Source: Chara braunii
Lineage: Eukaryota; Streptophyta; Charophyceae; Charales; Characeae
Assembly (NCBI GenBank): GCA_003427395.1
Contig: BFEA01000317.1
Span: 775,110 to 827,478, forward strand
Reading direction: 5' to 3'
Length of the DNA: 52,369 nucleotides
Part shown: piece by piece, positions 22,193 through 32,749 of the stretch
Layout of the letters: every line of letters starts with the position of its first letter
Numbering within the stretch: position 1 is the stretch's first letter
Made by a program: the position numbers and the translations under genes
Notes under the pieces: generated by a model
What the model was told of the DNA's origin: nothing
Seen by the model: only the letters and a program-made list of their open reading frames with translations
Database searches by the model: none

Positions 22193-22290
22193 CGTTCATT
22201 CAACGTGCGTTTCGCGTTCAACTTTTGAATGCATTGAACATGCGTTCACTGAACGGGGCTGAACGCTTTTGACGCGTTCGTGCAGGGGCC
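22193..22290. repeat. GAACG/GTTCA word cluster
   Basis: ACGTTCATTCAACGTGCGTTT, TTGAACATGCGTTC and GAACGCTTTTGACGCGTTC style words repeat in both orientations. A second cluster of the same kind lies at 23309-23396. Confidence 0.5.
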
Positions 22291-22429
22291 CTAACGTGTT
22301 GGGGGCAGCGGGTTTGGGGTGTGGGGGGCCTGGGCGGCAGGGGAGGCGCCAACAGGCCCGCAAAACAAAAAAAAACAACCAAAAGTTGGCAAAAAAAAAA
22401 AAAGAAAAAAAAAAAAAAACGCGGAAAAC

Positions 22430-22702
22430 GATTGATTGATTGGTTGATTGATTGATCAGTTTGAACATTTAATAAAGAAAAAAATCCACGAGCAGTCACG
22501 CGCGCGCGCGCACACACACACACATACACACACACATGCACACACACACACACACACACACGCGCACACACACACACACACACACACTACCCACTACCTG
22601 CTGCCTTCCGCTGCCTCCCACTGCCTCCCCCGCTCCCGCTCCCGCTGCCTCCCCTGCTCCCACTGCCACTCTCGCTGCCTGCCCCACTCCTCCCCTGCCC
22701 TC

Positions 22703-22781
<79 letters not shown>

Positions 22782-22836
22782 GTGCACATGTGTGTTTGTG
22801 GGTGTGTGTAAGAGAGAGGGAGGGGGTTACCCCCTC

Positions 22837-22868
<32 letters not shown>

Positions 22869-22914
22869 CCAACCAACCAACCAATCAATCAAAGTCACTC
22901 ACTCACTCACTCAC

Positions 22915-22946
<32 letters not shown>

Positions 22947-23060
22947 CCAACCAACCAATCAATCAAAGTCACTCACTCACTCACTCACTCACTCACTCAC
23001 TCACTCACTCAATCAATCAATCAATCAATCAATCAACTTTGGTTTATTGATTGCTTGATT
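22430..23060. repeat. compound microsatellite (GATT)n, (AC)n, (CT)n, (AATC)n, (ACTC)n
   Basis: In order: GATT repeats (about 22430-22455), AC/GC repeats (22498-22588), a pure CT tract (22706-22779), then AATC and ACTC blocks to 23036. The block AATC-AACC-AATC-AAAGTC-ACTC is present twice, so the array also grew by duplication. All long frames here are repeat artefacts. Confidence 0.9.
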
Positions 23061-24380
23061 GATTCCAGATACAATGAAGGAACCTGCCCCCCCAAAAAAC
23101 AACAAAAAACAACAAAATGGGGGGTGTTCCAAAAAATTTTACGCCCTTGTCTTCTTTAGGTAGTCTTGCAACCCCACCCTCCCCCTCCACAGCCACCATT
23201 CCCGCCCCTCCCCAAAGTGTTGAACTCTTGTCACCCGAGTGTAGACCCCAGGGTGCGCACCCTGACGGCGCCCCCGCGTTCTATTTTTTTCCACGCGCTG
23301 CCACGTGGAGCGTTTGAACGCGATTGAACGCGTGGGCGCAGGGATTGAACGTGGCCGTTGGAACGCGAACGCGCGTTCGTCGCATTCAATCAGCAACATA
23401 GCACTAGACCCTGTTCGACGTCGTCCCATCCTCCTCGGCGTCCTAGCTGATGAAGAATCGCTTCTCCACTTTCTTTCTCCCCTCTGACCTTCCCACTCTG
23501 TGGCCATCTTGGGCCAATCGTCTGCTCTCCCTGGAAATCTGTTTGTTAACGATACCTCCTTTCCGTCCTCGGCACACTCGCGATTGGTCTGGATTTGTGG
23601 TGATTGACTGCTGCATGCTGTCTGTGAAGGCACATTGGCCCATTGGGCACATTATTACGAACATCGGGAAGTGGTATATCTGAACGAGATATCTCCGAGC
23701 TTCAAAGATACTAGATTCACAGGAGATAGCAAGAAGATAAGAGGTGAGACGGAGAAAGCCCCGGATTTCCTCGCATATGGAAAATACAGAGGAAGATTTC
23801 ATCTCAAGTGCAGGCAAATCTGATGCGGAACCAGTCCATGCAAGTAACCACCTCAGCACTGTGGCTGCACACTATGAGCCATGGAGTTGAGTATCACATT
23901 CAGACGGTGAAACTGGGGATGGGAGTCCACTGAGCACTTATGGTTATTATGTCCCTTGGCAGACGAGCTCTGGCTTTGGTGGAAGAGTGATTGTACCTGG
24001 CTATGCGGAGAAAAGACCCCATATCAGACAGGTACTCAATGTATCTCTGAGCTTCAAAGATAACAGATTCACAGGAGATAGCAGAGTTGGCTTAAGTAGT
24101 GGGACAGGGGAAGTGGGGCCACGGCCCCCTCTTTTTCCTGCGCTTCAAGTGAGTCTTTTTGGGTAGTGTTTTTGTTTCTAAACCACCAGCACCTTTCTCG
24201 TATGAGGGGCCGTGGGCCTCAAATTCAAATTCGGCCGCCACGCGCCGTCGAAGAAAAATATGGACGGCGACGTGGCGGTTATTTTTCAAGAGTAGGCTAC
24301 TAGATGCCAGCGGTCGACATATGGGAAAGGTACTGGTGGTTTCATGGGACACTGGACCCGGTTTCCAGGTTGCTTAGGAC
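23060..24380. other. non-coding stretch with a GAACG cluster and a small direct repeat
   Basis: The GAACG cluster sits at 23309-23396. A stretch of about 50 bp (GAGCTTCAAAGATA, then AGATTCACAGGAGATAGCA) occurs near 23696 and again near 24050. The 138- and 164-codon minus-strand frames have no recognisable domain. Confidence 0.45.
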
Positions 24381-24384
24381 ATAT

Positions 24385-25162
24385 CTAGTAAAGTTGGTTT
24401 AGGGATAGAGCTTGGCTTCCAGCCTCAAACGGGCATCCACGAGCTGGCCTTCGACCCACTGGAATGGCAGTGGAAAACACCACCTTCGAGATGTACCAGT
24501 CCGCCCAAGTCACCTTGCACAGCTTGAATGTGAAATCCACGTACCGAATGCTGAGACCCAAGCACCACCTCAGAGACATGATAATTGATCAATGGGCCAA
24601 GCACCTTGATGTGGACGGACACCTGCTCACGCCAATTAAGTGGTTTCAAGAGCGGAGGTCTAACCCGACCAAGATCACCTCACTGCAATGGCAAATACCG
24701 CACCACTGTCTGCCTACCAACAATTTGCTGGCGGACCATAGCCAGGCCAACCTGGAGCAAAAGGGGCTGGCATTGCCCTGGTGTCAGCTCTGTCTTTGAC
24801 CTTTTTCGTCTTGCAAGAAAGCTGAAACAATTGAGCACATTTTTTATTTTTATTTTTTCGAGATTTGAGCACATTTTTATGCTGTGCCCTATCACGTACT
24901 TCACTTGGAGATAGTGGGGCCAGGCATGGAGAAAAATGGGGGTGAAATGCCCCTGCCCCTGGTCTTGGCAGGTGATCGTGGCGGGCCATTGGCCAACGCA
25001 GGGGAGGACAGGCTTCGCAGACAACACGTACAGGCTGGGGAGGCGAGCGATGTTGTGGGCATTATGGTGGCCACGCTGGCTCCTTCAGGGCACAGAGATC
25101 ACTGAGCAAGTCAAGCAGCAGGTCCAGTCAGAAGTGACACACAGATGGCTTTCCCTGTAGGC
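24385..25162 (+). pseudogene. LINE family-1 ORF2 C-terminal fragment
   Basis: The 24464-24799 frame (NVKSTYRMLRP, then SLQWQIPHHCLPTNN, then PWCQLC) aligns with the better copy at 51168-52172, which contains the CCHC zinc domain typical of the end of plant L1-type LINE ORF2 (zf-RVT). A stop follows CQLCL. The frame resumes with AETIEHIF, which is duplicated around an AT-rich insertion, and ends with RRAMLWALWWPR and EQVKQQVQSEVTHRW. ORF2 normally supplies endonuclease and reverse transcriptase for retrotransposition; only its tail remains. Confidence 0.75.
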
Positions 25163-25889
25163 CCAACTGGATTTGTACCAACAGGCAGGGGATGTGCAAG
25201 AGAGCAATCACTAATTTCTGTAGGGAATGGTTGGGAGGGGACAGGGGGGTGTGGGTAGCTGAAGGAGAATGAAGTGGGGACAAGCCGGATGGTGATCAGA
25301 ATTTGGAGGGTGTAAGGGATTACCGTATGGTGTCCAGAGACTGGGACTAACATTGGACCGTCCTTTCCAGTTCGTCCCCCCACAGATTTTCCCGACGTTT
25401 TTCCTCCCCATGCCCTATCCCTAGCAGAAATTCTGATTTCTTTTTTTTAATTTTAAGGCCCAAAGTCATGCCCCAGTGCCCCCCAGTGCCCCCAGGGCAC
25501 AGCCTGGCTCGCACAGAGGAACACAGACTCCTGGCTAAGATGGAGCACGCAGAAGATTACAGAGAGTCGGAGCCGGGTTACAAATCTCTGATTTACTTTT
25601 GGAAAAGACGTGTGGAACCACTAGGGCGGCTTGTTGGTTGTGGCAGCCTGATTAGGGCTGAGGAGGTGGTTCGGCAATGGCATCCTCGGTTATGGCTAAA
25701 CTCCTATTTTCAACTGTCATACCCTCCACTACCTGCTCAGGGCTCAGACAATCCCCTGGTAACAACGGCAATCAATGCTGGCAGGTTGACACAGTCAAGG
25801 CCAATTTTTGGGACGTATATTGGGACGCTGGACCCGTTTTCCAGCATATGCTGCTCCCCACCAATACATTGGAGCTCTTGAAAAAAAAA
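25163..25889 (+). mobile_element. LINE family-1 3' UTR and poly(A) tail
   Basis: It follows the ORF2 fragment on the same strand and ends with TGGGACGCTGGACCC, TTTTCCAGCA, CTGCTCCCCACCAATA and then A11 (about 25876-25888). The same words close the minus-strand LINE at 50.9 kb, which ties this tail to the LINE. The frames inside are not convincing genes. Confidence 0.6.
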
Positions 25890-26346
25890 AACTTGGCTCA
25901 TAAGCTAAACAGACTGGGGCTGCCAGGATAACCCCAGGTTGAATTGTGAGGTCCCCCCGGCTTCACCCCATCCTTTTCTCTTTTTTTTTCTTAACAAAAG
26001 CACAACTCAATCCATTATAATTGACAAAAACAGCATATACGAGGCCAGGGATCCGCACAAATCTACCCAGTGTTATCCTGGCAGCTTTAGCCAGTTTAGC
26101 TGAGGCAACTTGTTACCAGTCCTCTTACCTATCTTCGACCTTCTGCTACTACTACTACTTACTTTTACCTTCTACTGTCTTGTTTTTTTTTTTTTTTTTC
26201 TTAAGCCCAGGTTGTTGTAGAGGTGGGATACTAGACGGATGGCAGTCACCACAGTACTTGGCCACTCAGTTGTCCAGATGAACCCCTCTGAAGACTCCAC
26301 CCACCCGTCTTATCTTTTTGCCCTGGCACACCCACCACCACCACCC
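25890..26346. other. non-coding stretch
   Basis: Contains T-rich patches (about 25980 and 26185-26200) and a (CCA)n patch near 26330. No gene seen. Confidence 0.4.
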
Positions 26347-26807
26347 CTATATGGGGAACGCGATTGCTGTTGGTTTTTGGTTTTTGTTCTTGGTTTCATG
26401 TTCTTGTAGTGCATTGCCAGCAGGGCGTATTTCACGCCTGGAACGTAACTGTCTCACTTAAACTCACACCAATGCTTCTTTTTTTTGTGTTTGGTTGGAA
26501 AGTGTACAGCTTTATTTGCAATAGAAAGGAAAGATAGGAATGGTACATTAAAAAAAGTACCATTCCTATCTTTCCTTTCTATTGCAAAGGAAGCTGTACA
26601 CTTTCCATTCCTATCTTTCCTTTCTATTGCAAATAAAGCTGTACACTTTCCAACCAAACACAAAAAAAAAGAAGCATTGGTGTGAGTATGAGGTAAGTGA
26701 GACAGTTAAGTTCCAGGCGTGAAATACGCACTGCTGGCAGGGCACTACAAGAACATGAAACCAAGAACAAAAACCAAAAACAAACAGCAATCACGGTCCC
26801 GATATAG
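26347..26807. mobile_element. 461-bp fold-back (long inverted-repeat) element
   Basis: The left arm 26347-26546 pairs with the right arm 26557-26807, from the ends (CTATATGGGG outside, CTATATCGGG in reverse complement) to a GGTAC/GTACC centre with a 10-nt loop. Arms are near-identical over phrases such as ACACCAATGCTTC and TTGGTTGGAAAGTGTACAGC. The right arm is longer because a block of about 50 bp (AAGCTGTACACTTTCC to CTATTGCAAA) is tandemly duplicated. No transposase is encoded, so it is a fold-back or snap-back MITE type. I could not define a target-site duplication. Confidence 0.75.
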
Positions 26808-26809
26808 TG

Positions 26810-27405
26810 GCCAGATCCATTCCTCAGAGCACTAGTGCGACTTCCACCTCCGTAAGGGCCTTCCCGGACGTCCCTGGACTCAAAACTCTTAGTTTCTTTC
26901 TCTTTTTTTTCATTTTATAATTTTTTTTTTTTTTCTTCGGCCTCCAACCCTGCTCCGAGCGGCCTTTGCATTTGCCTGTGAAAGGTCACAAAATTCCAAT
27001 TTTTCCCCCGGTACCACTACCTTTCCCACGGTGATGCTAAGCCATAAGTTGGGCCTTTTAATATCTGATCCGTGGTCCGTCGCGATATTTGAAAAACAAA
27101 GAATCACCGCTACAACACCCTGGCTTTGTCAAAAAAAAAAAAAAAAAAAAAAGAATCACCGCCAGGAGGCCTTCCATAATTTTCATCCGAATTTGAATTC
27201 AGAGGCCCGCGGCCCCCGGCCCCATAAACGAGAAGGTTAGTGGTTTAATCACGAGCTCGTTCATTAAAACTTCGACATTGAGACCGAGCACTCACACCTT
27301 CCCCGATTGCGCTGGGACAGTCACGCAGTTCCTCTTCGAACTCTTTAACTCCCACCTACCTTCCCTACTGTATTGCCTATTCTTTTTTTATCTTCTTTTT
27401 TGTAC
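26810..27405. other. non-coding stretch with poly-A/poly-T patches
   Basis: Holds T-rich 26905-26935 and A-rich 27131-27152. The phrase around AATTTGAATTCAGAGGCCCGCGG (27191-27215) is related in reverse complement to 24190-24235 and loosely to 48745-48780, so it is a dispersed repeat. No gene seen. Confidence 0.4.
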
Positions 27406-27411
27406 CATTTC

Positions 27412-27498
27412 TCGATTCATGCGTGTCATCCTTGCGCAGTGGCCAATGCTAATCTTCATTCACATTTCTCTGTATCGTTCCAATTTTGACATATGTAT
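27412..27498 (-). pseudogene. U6 snRNA retropseudogene with 10-nt insertion
   Basis: Minus strand: ACATATG, CAAAATTGGAACGATACAGAGAA, then AGATTAGCAT, GGCCA-CTGCGCAAGGATGACACGCAT and AATCGAGAAATGG, which is the body and plant-like 3' end of U6. A 10-nt insertion (27458-27467) lies between the ACAGAGA box and the AGATTAGC segment, where a functional U6 has none. One extra base lies in the GGCC region. Downstream on the minus strand the sequence is A-rich instead of the T-run of a Pol III terminator, as expected of a LINE-mobilised copy. A CTCGCTTC word near 27525 may be the displaced 5' end. Confidence 0.8.
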
Positions 27499-27539
27499 TA
27501 CTTATTCTAATCCCTATCGAGAAGCGAGTCCTAGCCATG

Positions 27540-29790
27540 CCCTATACCTTATTCTTTTCTTTTTTTTTTTTTAATCCTATACCTTATTCTATTCAGCTAC
27601 GCCCTTCTACCTTCGAGCAGCTATACTCAGACCCAACCCGGTCCGGCACCAGCCTCCATGACTGGTTGGAGCCCCAGCTCCCAGTGTCCAGGCACTCTTC
27701 GTCCGCCCCTCCGCCCCTAGGGGCCACTTCAATTACTCCAAACGCCTGGAAGAATATTCTTTTTTCTTTCTTCCCAGGATCAAGTACGAGACAAGAAACA
27801 GAACAGGAGAACATTTATAAAAAAAAAATAAAAAAGGAGAATATAATATGCGGGTAGCGGAAATCTTCCCTGATAACGTACATCTCAGAGAGATAAATGT
27901 CTAGAGATTTGTAATTAGCGGATGAAAAACTCCGCACTAAAAATGAAAAAAAAAAAAATCCCTGATACGGTTTAGAAAACTGTTACAGGGCGAAAAGGGA
28001 AGTCATAGGCCTCGTACAATATCTTTTTTTTTTTTTTTTAATCTGTCAATCCTTGCTATGTCTGGACCTGGTGAGCTTACAATATCACACAAGTAGCATG
28101 GAGACATCACGAATAGATTGGACCCTTCAGCTGGAGCAGACCGTCTCTGGTGGGGATTCCACAACCAACCTTGTAGATAGCCAACCCACTACGCAACAAT
28201 GTTGCTTGAAACAAGAGTCCACACGAGCCTCCAAATGGGACTTTTCATAGTGACCTTCCACCTTCACTACCCCAGGCCTGAGTCAAAAAGCCCTTACTGC
28301 GTATGTCAGTGAGTGCTAAACTTCGGCTGCTGTGAACTGGTGTTTAAGAATTAAGGCTCCACTGAAGTGGTGCTTTATAAACCACCAGTACTGGGCCACA
28401 GCTATCGGCCGTGGAAAAAAATAGAGTAGACACGTTTCTAGTTCGATGAATTAGGGCGCTCCTGTACCGGCCCGTACATTTCCTAAAATCGTGGCTTGTT
28501 AACGGCCGCGACTTCAGGAAGTACTAGTGGTTTCAGAATCGATTAGGCCCTTTTGAACTAGTGGCTTTTTTTATAGCAGGGACAAGAGACAAAAAGAGAG
28601 AGGGAGAGAGACTCTGGTAAGCTGTTGATTCGAAGATAAAAAAAGCAGGCAAAAGAGAGAAAGACAGAGTGGGAAGGGGAGGTAGGGGCCGGGGGGGGCA
28701 GGAAAGGTACGCTTTCAGTTCCTTGTGTACAAGGTAGCATGCCAACAGTTCCACAGAACGAATGCAGATGCAGTAAAGGGATAGAGGACTGAATTTCCTC
28801 CACTGCATTTCCTGCAGCTGACAGGGCAAACACTTATTTTGTGGGGCAGGGGCAAACACAAGCACTGACACCGCCAGCAGTGCTAGAGAAACACATTTCC
28901 AGGGAAAGCAAACAAGGTACCGAAAGCATGCTGGTCCTTCCCTCTTCCACCTCTCTCCCTCCCCCCGCGCCCCTCTCTCTCTCTCTTACACTGTCAAGCA
29001 CACAGATCAACGCAACAACTGCATCGCTAGGTCGATCGATCGCCGGCAACTTGCACACTCTGCCCCCGGCGTTCGCACATACAAATCGTAGTTCCTCGGA
29101 GGCTGCAAGAGGCGTGTATACATTGCTCGTTATCACGCCCAGCAATCAGCCGTGTGTGAGCGAAAAACAAGCAACAGCTATTGTACGGAAGGACGACTCG
29201 GAGGCTATTCAGCAACAAAATTAGATCGACTTCTATGGGGTTGCTAGTAGAGAAGGCAAAGTGTAGGGATGAGAGAAGGCAAGGTGAGGGGATGAGAGAA
29301 GGCAAGGTGTGGGGATGCATTCCGTCTTACCCTTGGCTTTCCATCCATTCGGCTATAACAACCATCCGGAACCTCACATAACGTGCACACTTAGGGGCAA
29401 TCAACTCTGCCCACGGGATTCAACAATCAGATCTGCATGTAAGCGTGAACACAGGACCCGTTTTCCAGCAGGTGATGGCCCCCGGCAATACTAATGAACC
29501 TCCACAATACTATAAAACAAAAAACGTCAAGAAAAAAAAGGATCCAATTCGATAGATCATGTCTTCGAAAAAAAGCATTACATGAAACGTACTGGCCACA
29601 TGGCAGACAAGTCTCTCCCGCATTGTTAACTGCAACTCTTCACAACTTCAAGTAAGAAAAAAAAAAAAAAAAAAAAAACGAGACACTAAGTATACACCGG
29701 CGTTAAGGAACTCGTAAATTAAATGCCTTCTTCCATCCTACGCTCGCCAATCGCCGAAAAAATATTTCAAGTCCGGGATCGCTGCCATGC
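27540..29790. other. long stretch without recognised gene
   Basis: Contains poly-T near 28025, a short CT patch near 28975, a LINE family-1 tail remnant at 29447-29500 (GGACCCGTTTTCCAGCAGGTG) and poly-A near 29657. Open frames up to 127 codons on both strands overlap each other and carry no motif I recognise. Confidence 0.45.

Positions 29791-29794
<4 letters not shown>

Positions 29795-29862
<68 letters not shown>
29795..29862 (+). repeat. (CT)n microsatellite
   Basis: A pure CT run of about 68 bp with CT on the plus strand, first of three such tracts within 1.5 kb. Confidence 0.95.
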
Positions 29863-30267
29863 GGGGGGGAGGGAAAGAGGGAGGGATAAAACGGCCGGGA
29901 GAGAACGCTAGATTGATCACGTGGCAACAGAGAGAGAGGCAGAAAGAGAAGAGACGAAGAGTGTTGACATTGTAACGTAGCCATTAGGATGGCCCTCCCT
30001 CGTCTCAATGGACTGGTATTGTACAGAATAAGAATCGGACATAATACAAAAAAGAACAAAAACAACCACCAAACTTCAACTGGCAGAACAAAACGTTCAC
30101 ATGTCCAGATGTTTCCAACGTCAACTATGTCACCCCGATAAAAATACATGCCAGTCGAGCTCCGCGCAAGCCACACATGCACCGACGACATGGCACTATA
30201 TGCAACATCGCACGACAGCAGAACAACACAGCCAAAACTAGTAACCTCTCCTGGCCTATATCGCCAG

Positions 30268-30270
<3 letters not shown>

Positions 30271-30352
<82 letters not shown>
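30271..30352 (+). repeat. (CT)n microsatellite
   Basis: A pure CT run of about 82 bp. The flanks are unrelated to those of the neighbouring tracts, so this is not a duplication of one locus. Confidence 0.95.
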
Positions 30353-30355
<3 letters not shown>

Positions 30356-31170
30356 CTGACAGCCGCTACGAAATACAAGTGCATCAACAACCCACAACAA
30401 TATGCAGGGAAGGTTATCACAACAACCAACCGAATTGTAAAGTACAGAGCGCGACCGGAAAAACGCATGCCCAACCAGCTGACTCCTTTTCCCGATTTAG
30501 AATCCACTCAGTAGCTAGAACGACCGTGCAGCACGAATACGAGACACGTATGAGCGCTAAGCGAAGCGTGCTGCCAACTGACTATAAAGAGTTCCGTACT
30601 AGCAAAACGCATGCATAGAATGATTCGAAATAACAACCATGCAAGACTTACCTGCGTTCTTTCCCAAAGATGGGCAGGTCCTACCGCTAGTCCAGATCTT
30701 CCGCCAAGCCTGACGACACAGTTCCGATCCCAGTCCTCAGCAGAAGCCAACACTGCCCAACAAGACGTCCTGCACATACTAGAAAAATCGGGAACGGATG
30801 GCCAGCGGCCAGTTCAAGGCCTTCAGAAAAACGGCCCTAACCGGAGAACATGCTACCGGGCATCACGCATATGAAGGCACCATCTCACACAACGAAGACT
30901 AAGGGTAGATATAGCCCACGAGCTGACAACTAAACGGCAGCGCCATCCCTGACAAACCCAAGGTTTAACAACCCAAAAACCCTAGCATAATACCTCCCTG
31001 TTGCCTTTTCTAGGCCAGACACGGCCTTCACCACCATCGATTGATTAACCCCCCGCCCGAGTGCCCTTCTCTCTACGTCCTCAAGCACCAAAAAGTCGAC
31101 ACATAGCCAGCACACTATCAGCCGTCCAGACATCCCTCCGGATCTCTTCCAATCCAATTATGCCTCATCC

Positions 31171-31173
<3 letters not shown>

Positions 31174-31253
<80 letters not shown>
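31174..31253 (+). repeat. (CT)n(CA)n microsatellite ending at an adapter junction
   Basis: CT to about 31237, then CA to 31253, where it stops exactly at the adapter sequence. The tract may have been cut by tagmentation. Confidence 0.9.
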
Positions 31254-31291
31254 CTGTCTCTTATACACATCTAGATGTGTATAAGAGACAG
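31254..31291. other. Nextera mate-pair junction adapter (technical sequence)
   Basis: The 19-bp Tn5 mosaic end CTGTCTCTTATACACATCT is followed directly by its reverse complement, exactly the circularisation adapter of Nextera mate-pair libraries. The 9 bp on either side differ, so it is not a real Tn5 insertion. DNA on its two sides need not be adjacent in the genome. Confidence 0.95.
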
Positions 31292-31570
31292 CTATTAGCG
31301 AGCCTCGGATCCGAAAGGATTACAAGCGCTCAGGCAAAAAATGCGAGACGAAACACGCCTGCTCGAGAGCGTATCCCCGTACACGATCTACAATAAGAAT
31401 GGTCAGGCAACAGCACAGCGTACGACTACGTAACGACTACTCCCTCTGCGCCTTGCTCACAAAAATACACCTACTTTGAATCTTGAAACAATCTGCTACA
31501 CCTATTTTCTCACGGCCGAAAATGTCCCGGCTCCACTCCTTCGACGATACTGACAACCCCTTTGTCTAAG
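31292..31570. other. spacer downstream of the pectate lyase gene
   Basis: No gene seen. It probably contains the 3' UTR of the minus-strand pectate lyase gene, but I see no clear poly(A) signal. Confidence 0.35.
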
Positions 31571-31572
31571 GT

Positions 31573-32709
31573 CTAAATGCACTCATAGGGCACTCCAGCT
31601 TGACTTCTGATGGTGCTTTCGTCCTTGACCGGACAGGTGTAGGGCATATCTACTTTTCCTAAATGAGTCAACAACAGTTTGGCATCATTCATGGTATTCG
31701 ATCTGTACTCGATAACAGTTCCGTCGTTCAGCCCCTCATGAAGATTGTTCACGTACTTGTTCTTAGCAGGATGGAAGAAGCAATTCTCCACGAGAAGATG
31801 CGCTTTTTCTGACGCTCCGATCGCGTACGTCCCCCAGTTCAAATACGAGTTCGCGCATACATGTACACGTCCGAATCGCGCGCGCGGCAGTCTAGAGATA
31901 CACCCATCGAAAAAGTTGAAGGCAACAGTTACAGACATGACAGTGTCCCCTGTGTCTTTGTCGGAATTCCCGAGAAGAATCGTCTTCCACATGTGAGTGT
32001 AGTGGTTGTTGAGGATCGAGATCTCGCTTGAATGCGTAATGACATCCGTGCCTCCATCGCCCACGCCTGAGATGGTGCAGCCTTGAACGACGATCCTTGA
32101 CGACAGTCTGATTGTCACTCCATCCAGTTTCGTCTTCGCAATACACAGGTTTTTGAACACTACATTCGACACCCTGTTGGCACTAAGTCCCCAACCAGTG
32201 ATCCTCACCTTGTAACCTGACCCATCCACCGTCTTATCATTCGTGCATTCTACTCTGGACTTCAACGTGATGGTACAGTCTTGATCGAACTTAATGATGC
32301 GCTTCCCGGGCAGACCGCACCAATATCGAAGGGTGCTAATGCCACTGTCAGCGAAATTAGTAACAAACACGACGTCACCGCCGGCACCTCCGGTCGTGGC
32401 TTCGCCGAAGCCGAAGTAACCGCCGCTGTCACTAACATACTGCTGACCTGCCTTAGCCAGCGCCAACGTCAGACTTTCATCCAACTCACGGTGAGCAACA
32501 TCGCCCGGAGCTCCAGCCAAATCCGCAGTGGCTGCTTGATGATGTTTGCCCTTGAGCAACTTGCGAATGGCGTTTTCAGAACCATACGCAGAGGATCGAT
32601 CAGCGGCGGCCGTAGTCGCCGTCGGTAAACCCACTAAAGACGACAGAAAGAGAAGCAATACGGCAAGAGAGAGACCGCACCATCTCGTACATCTAGTGCC
32701 CGATTCCAT
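31573..32709 (-). CDS. secreted family PL1 pectate lyase
   Basis: Intact intronless 378-residue frame. Residues 11-30 form a hydrophobic signal-peptide-like segment, followed by an Ala-rich processing region, so export to the wall or apoplast is likely. The parallel beta-helix lyase domain (Pec_lyase_C type) spans about 95-350. Marks are GYFGFGEATTGGAGG with VTNFADSG (97-123), KTVDGSG (159-165), GDGGTDV with Asp222 as probable Ca2+ ligand, HMWKTILLGNSD (Lys242, equivalent to the PelC catalytic-site Lys), RLPRARFG (273-280, Arg273 and Arg278 as catalytic RxPxxR) and YAIGAS (295-300). Ten Cys lie at or after residue 131. The enzyme cleaves de-esterified homogalacturonan by beta-elimination. The TTGGAGG/VTN..DSG start and the Lys in place of the usual plant HHNEVMLLGH Glu look more bacterial-like than the plant PLL type. 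WIDH is replaced by VVQGC. The start ATG has a good context (AAGAAGATGG). Confidence 0.9.
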   Translation of the reverse strand: MESGTRCTRWCGLSLAVLLLFLSSLVGLPTATTAAADRSSAYGSENAIRKLLKGKHHQAATADLAGAPGDVAHRELDESLTLALAKAGQQYVSDSGGYFGFGEATTGGAGGDVVFVTNFADSGISTLRYWCGLPGKRIIKFDQDCTITLKSRVECTNDKTVDGSGYKVRITGWGLSANRVSNVVFKNLCIAKTKLDGVTIRLSSRIVVQGCTISGVGDGGTDVITHSSEISILNNHYTHMWKTILLGNSDKDTGDTVMSVTVAFNFFDGCISRLPRARFGRVHVCANSYLNWGTYAIGASEKAHLLVENCFFHPAKNKYVNNLHEGLNDGTVIEYRSNTMNDAKLLLTHLGKVDMPYTCPVKDESTIRSQAGVPYECI

Positions 32710-32749
32710 CTTCTTCTCACCGCCGGGATGCTGAAACCCGCCCTACTCC

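Noticed and set aside
26454-26685. Small ORFs on both strands with nearly the same protein
   Set aside because: A consequence of the inverted repeat arms, not of two genes.
31254-31291. Genuine Tn5/IS50 insertion
   Set aside because: Two outward mosaic ends directly abutting with no transposase and no 9-bp target duplication; this is library adapter.
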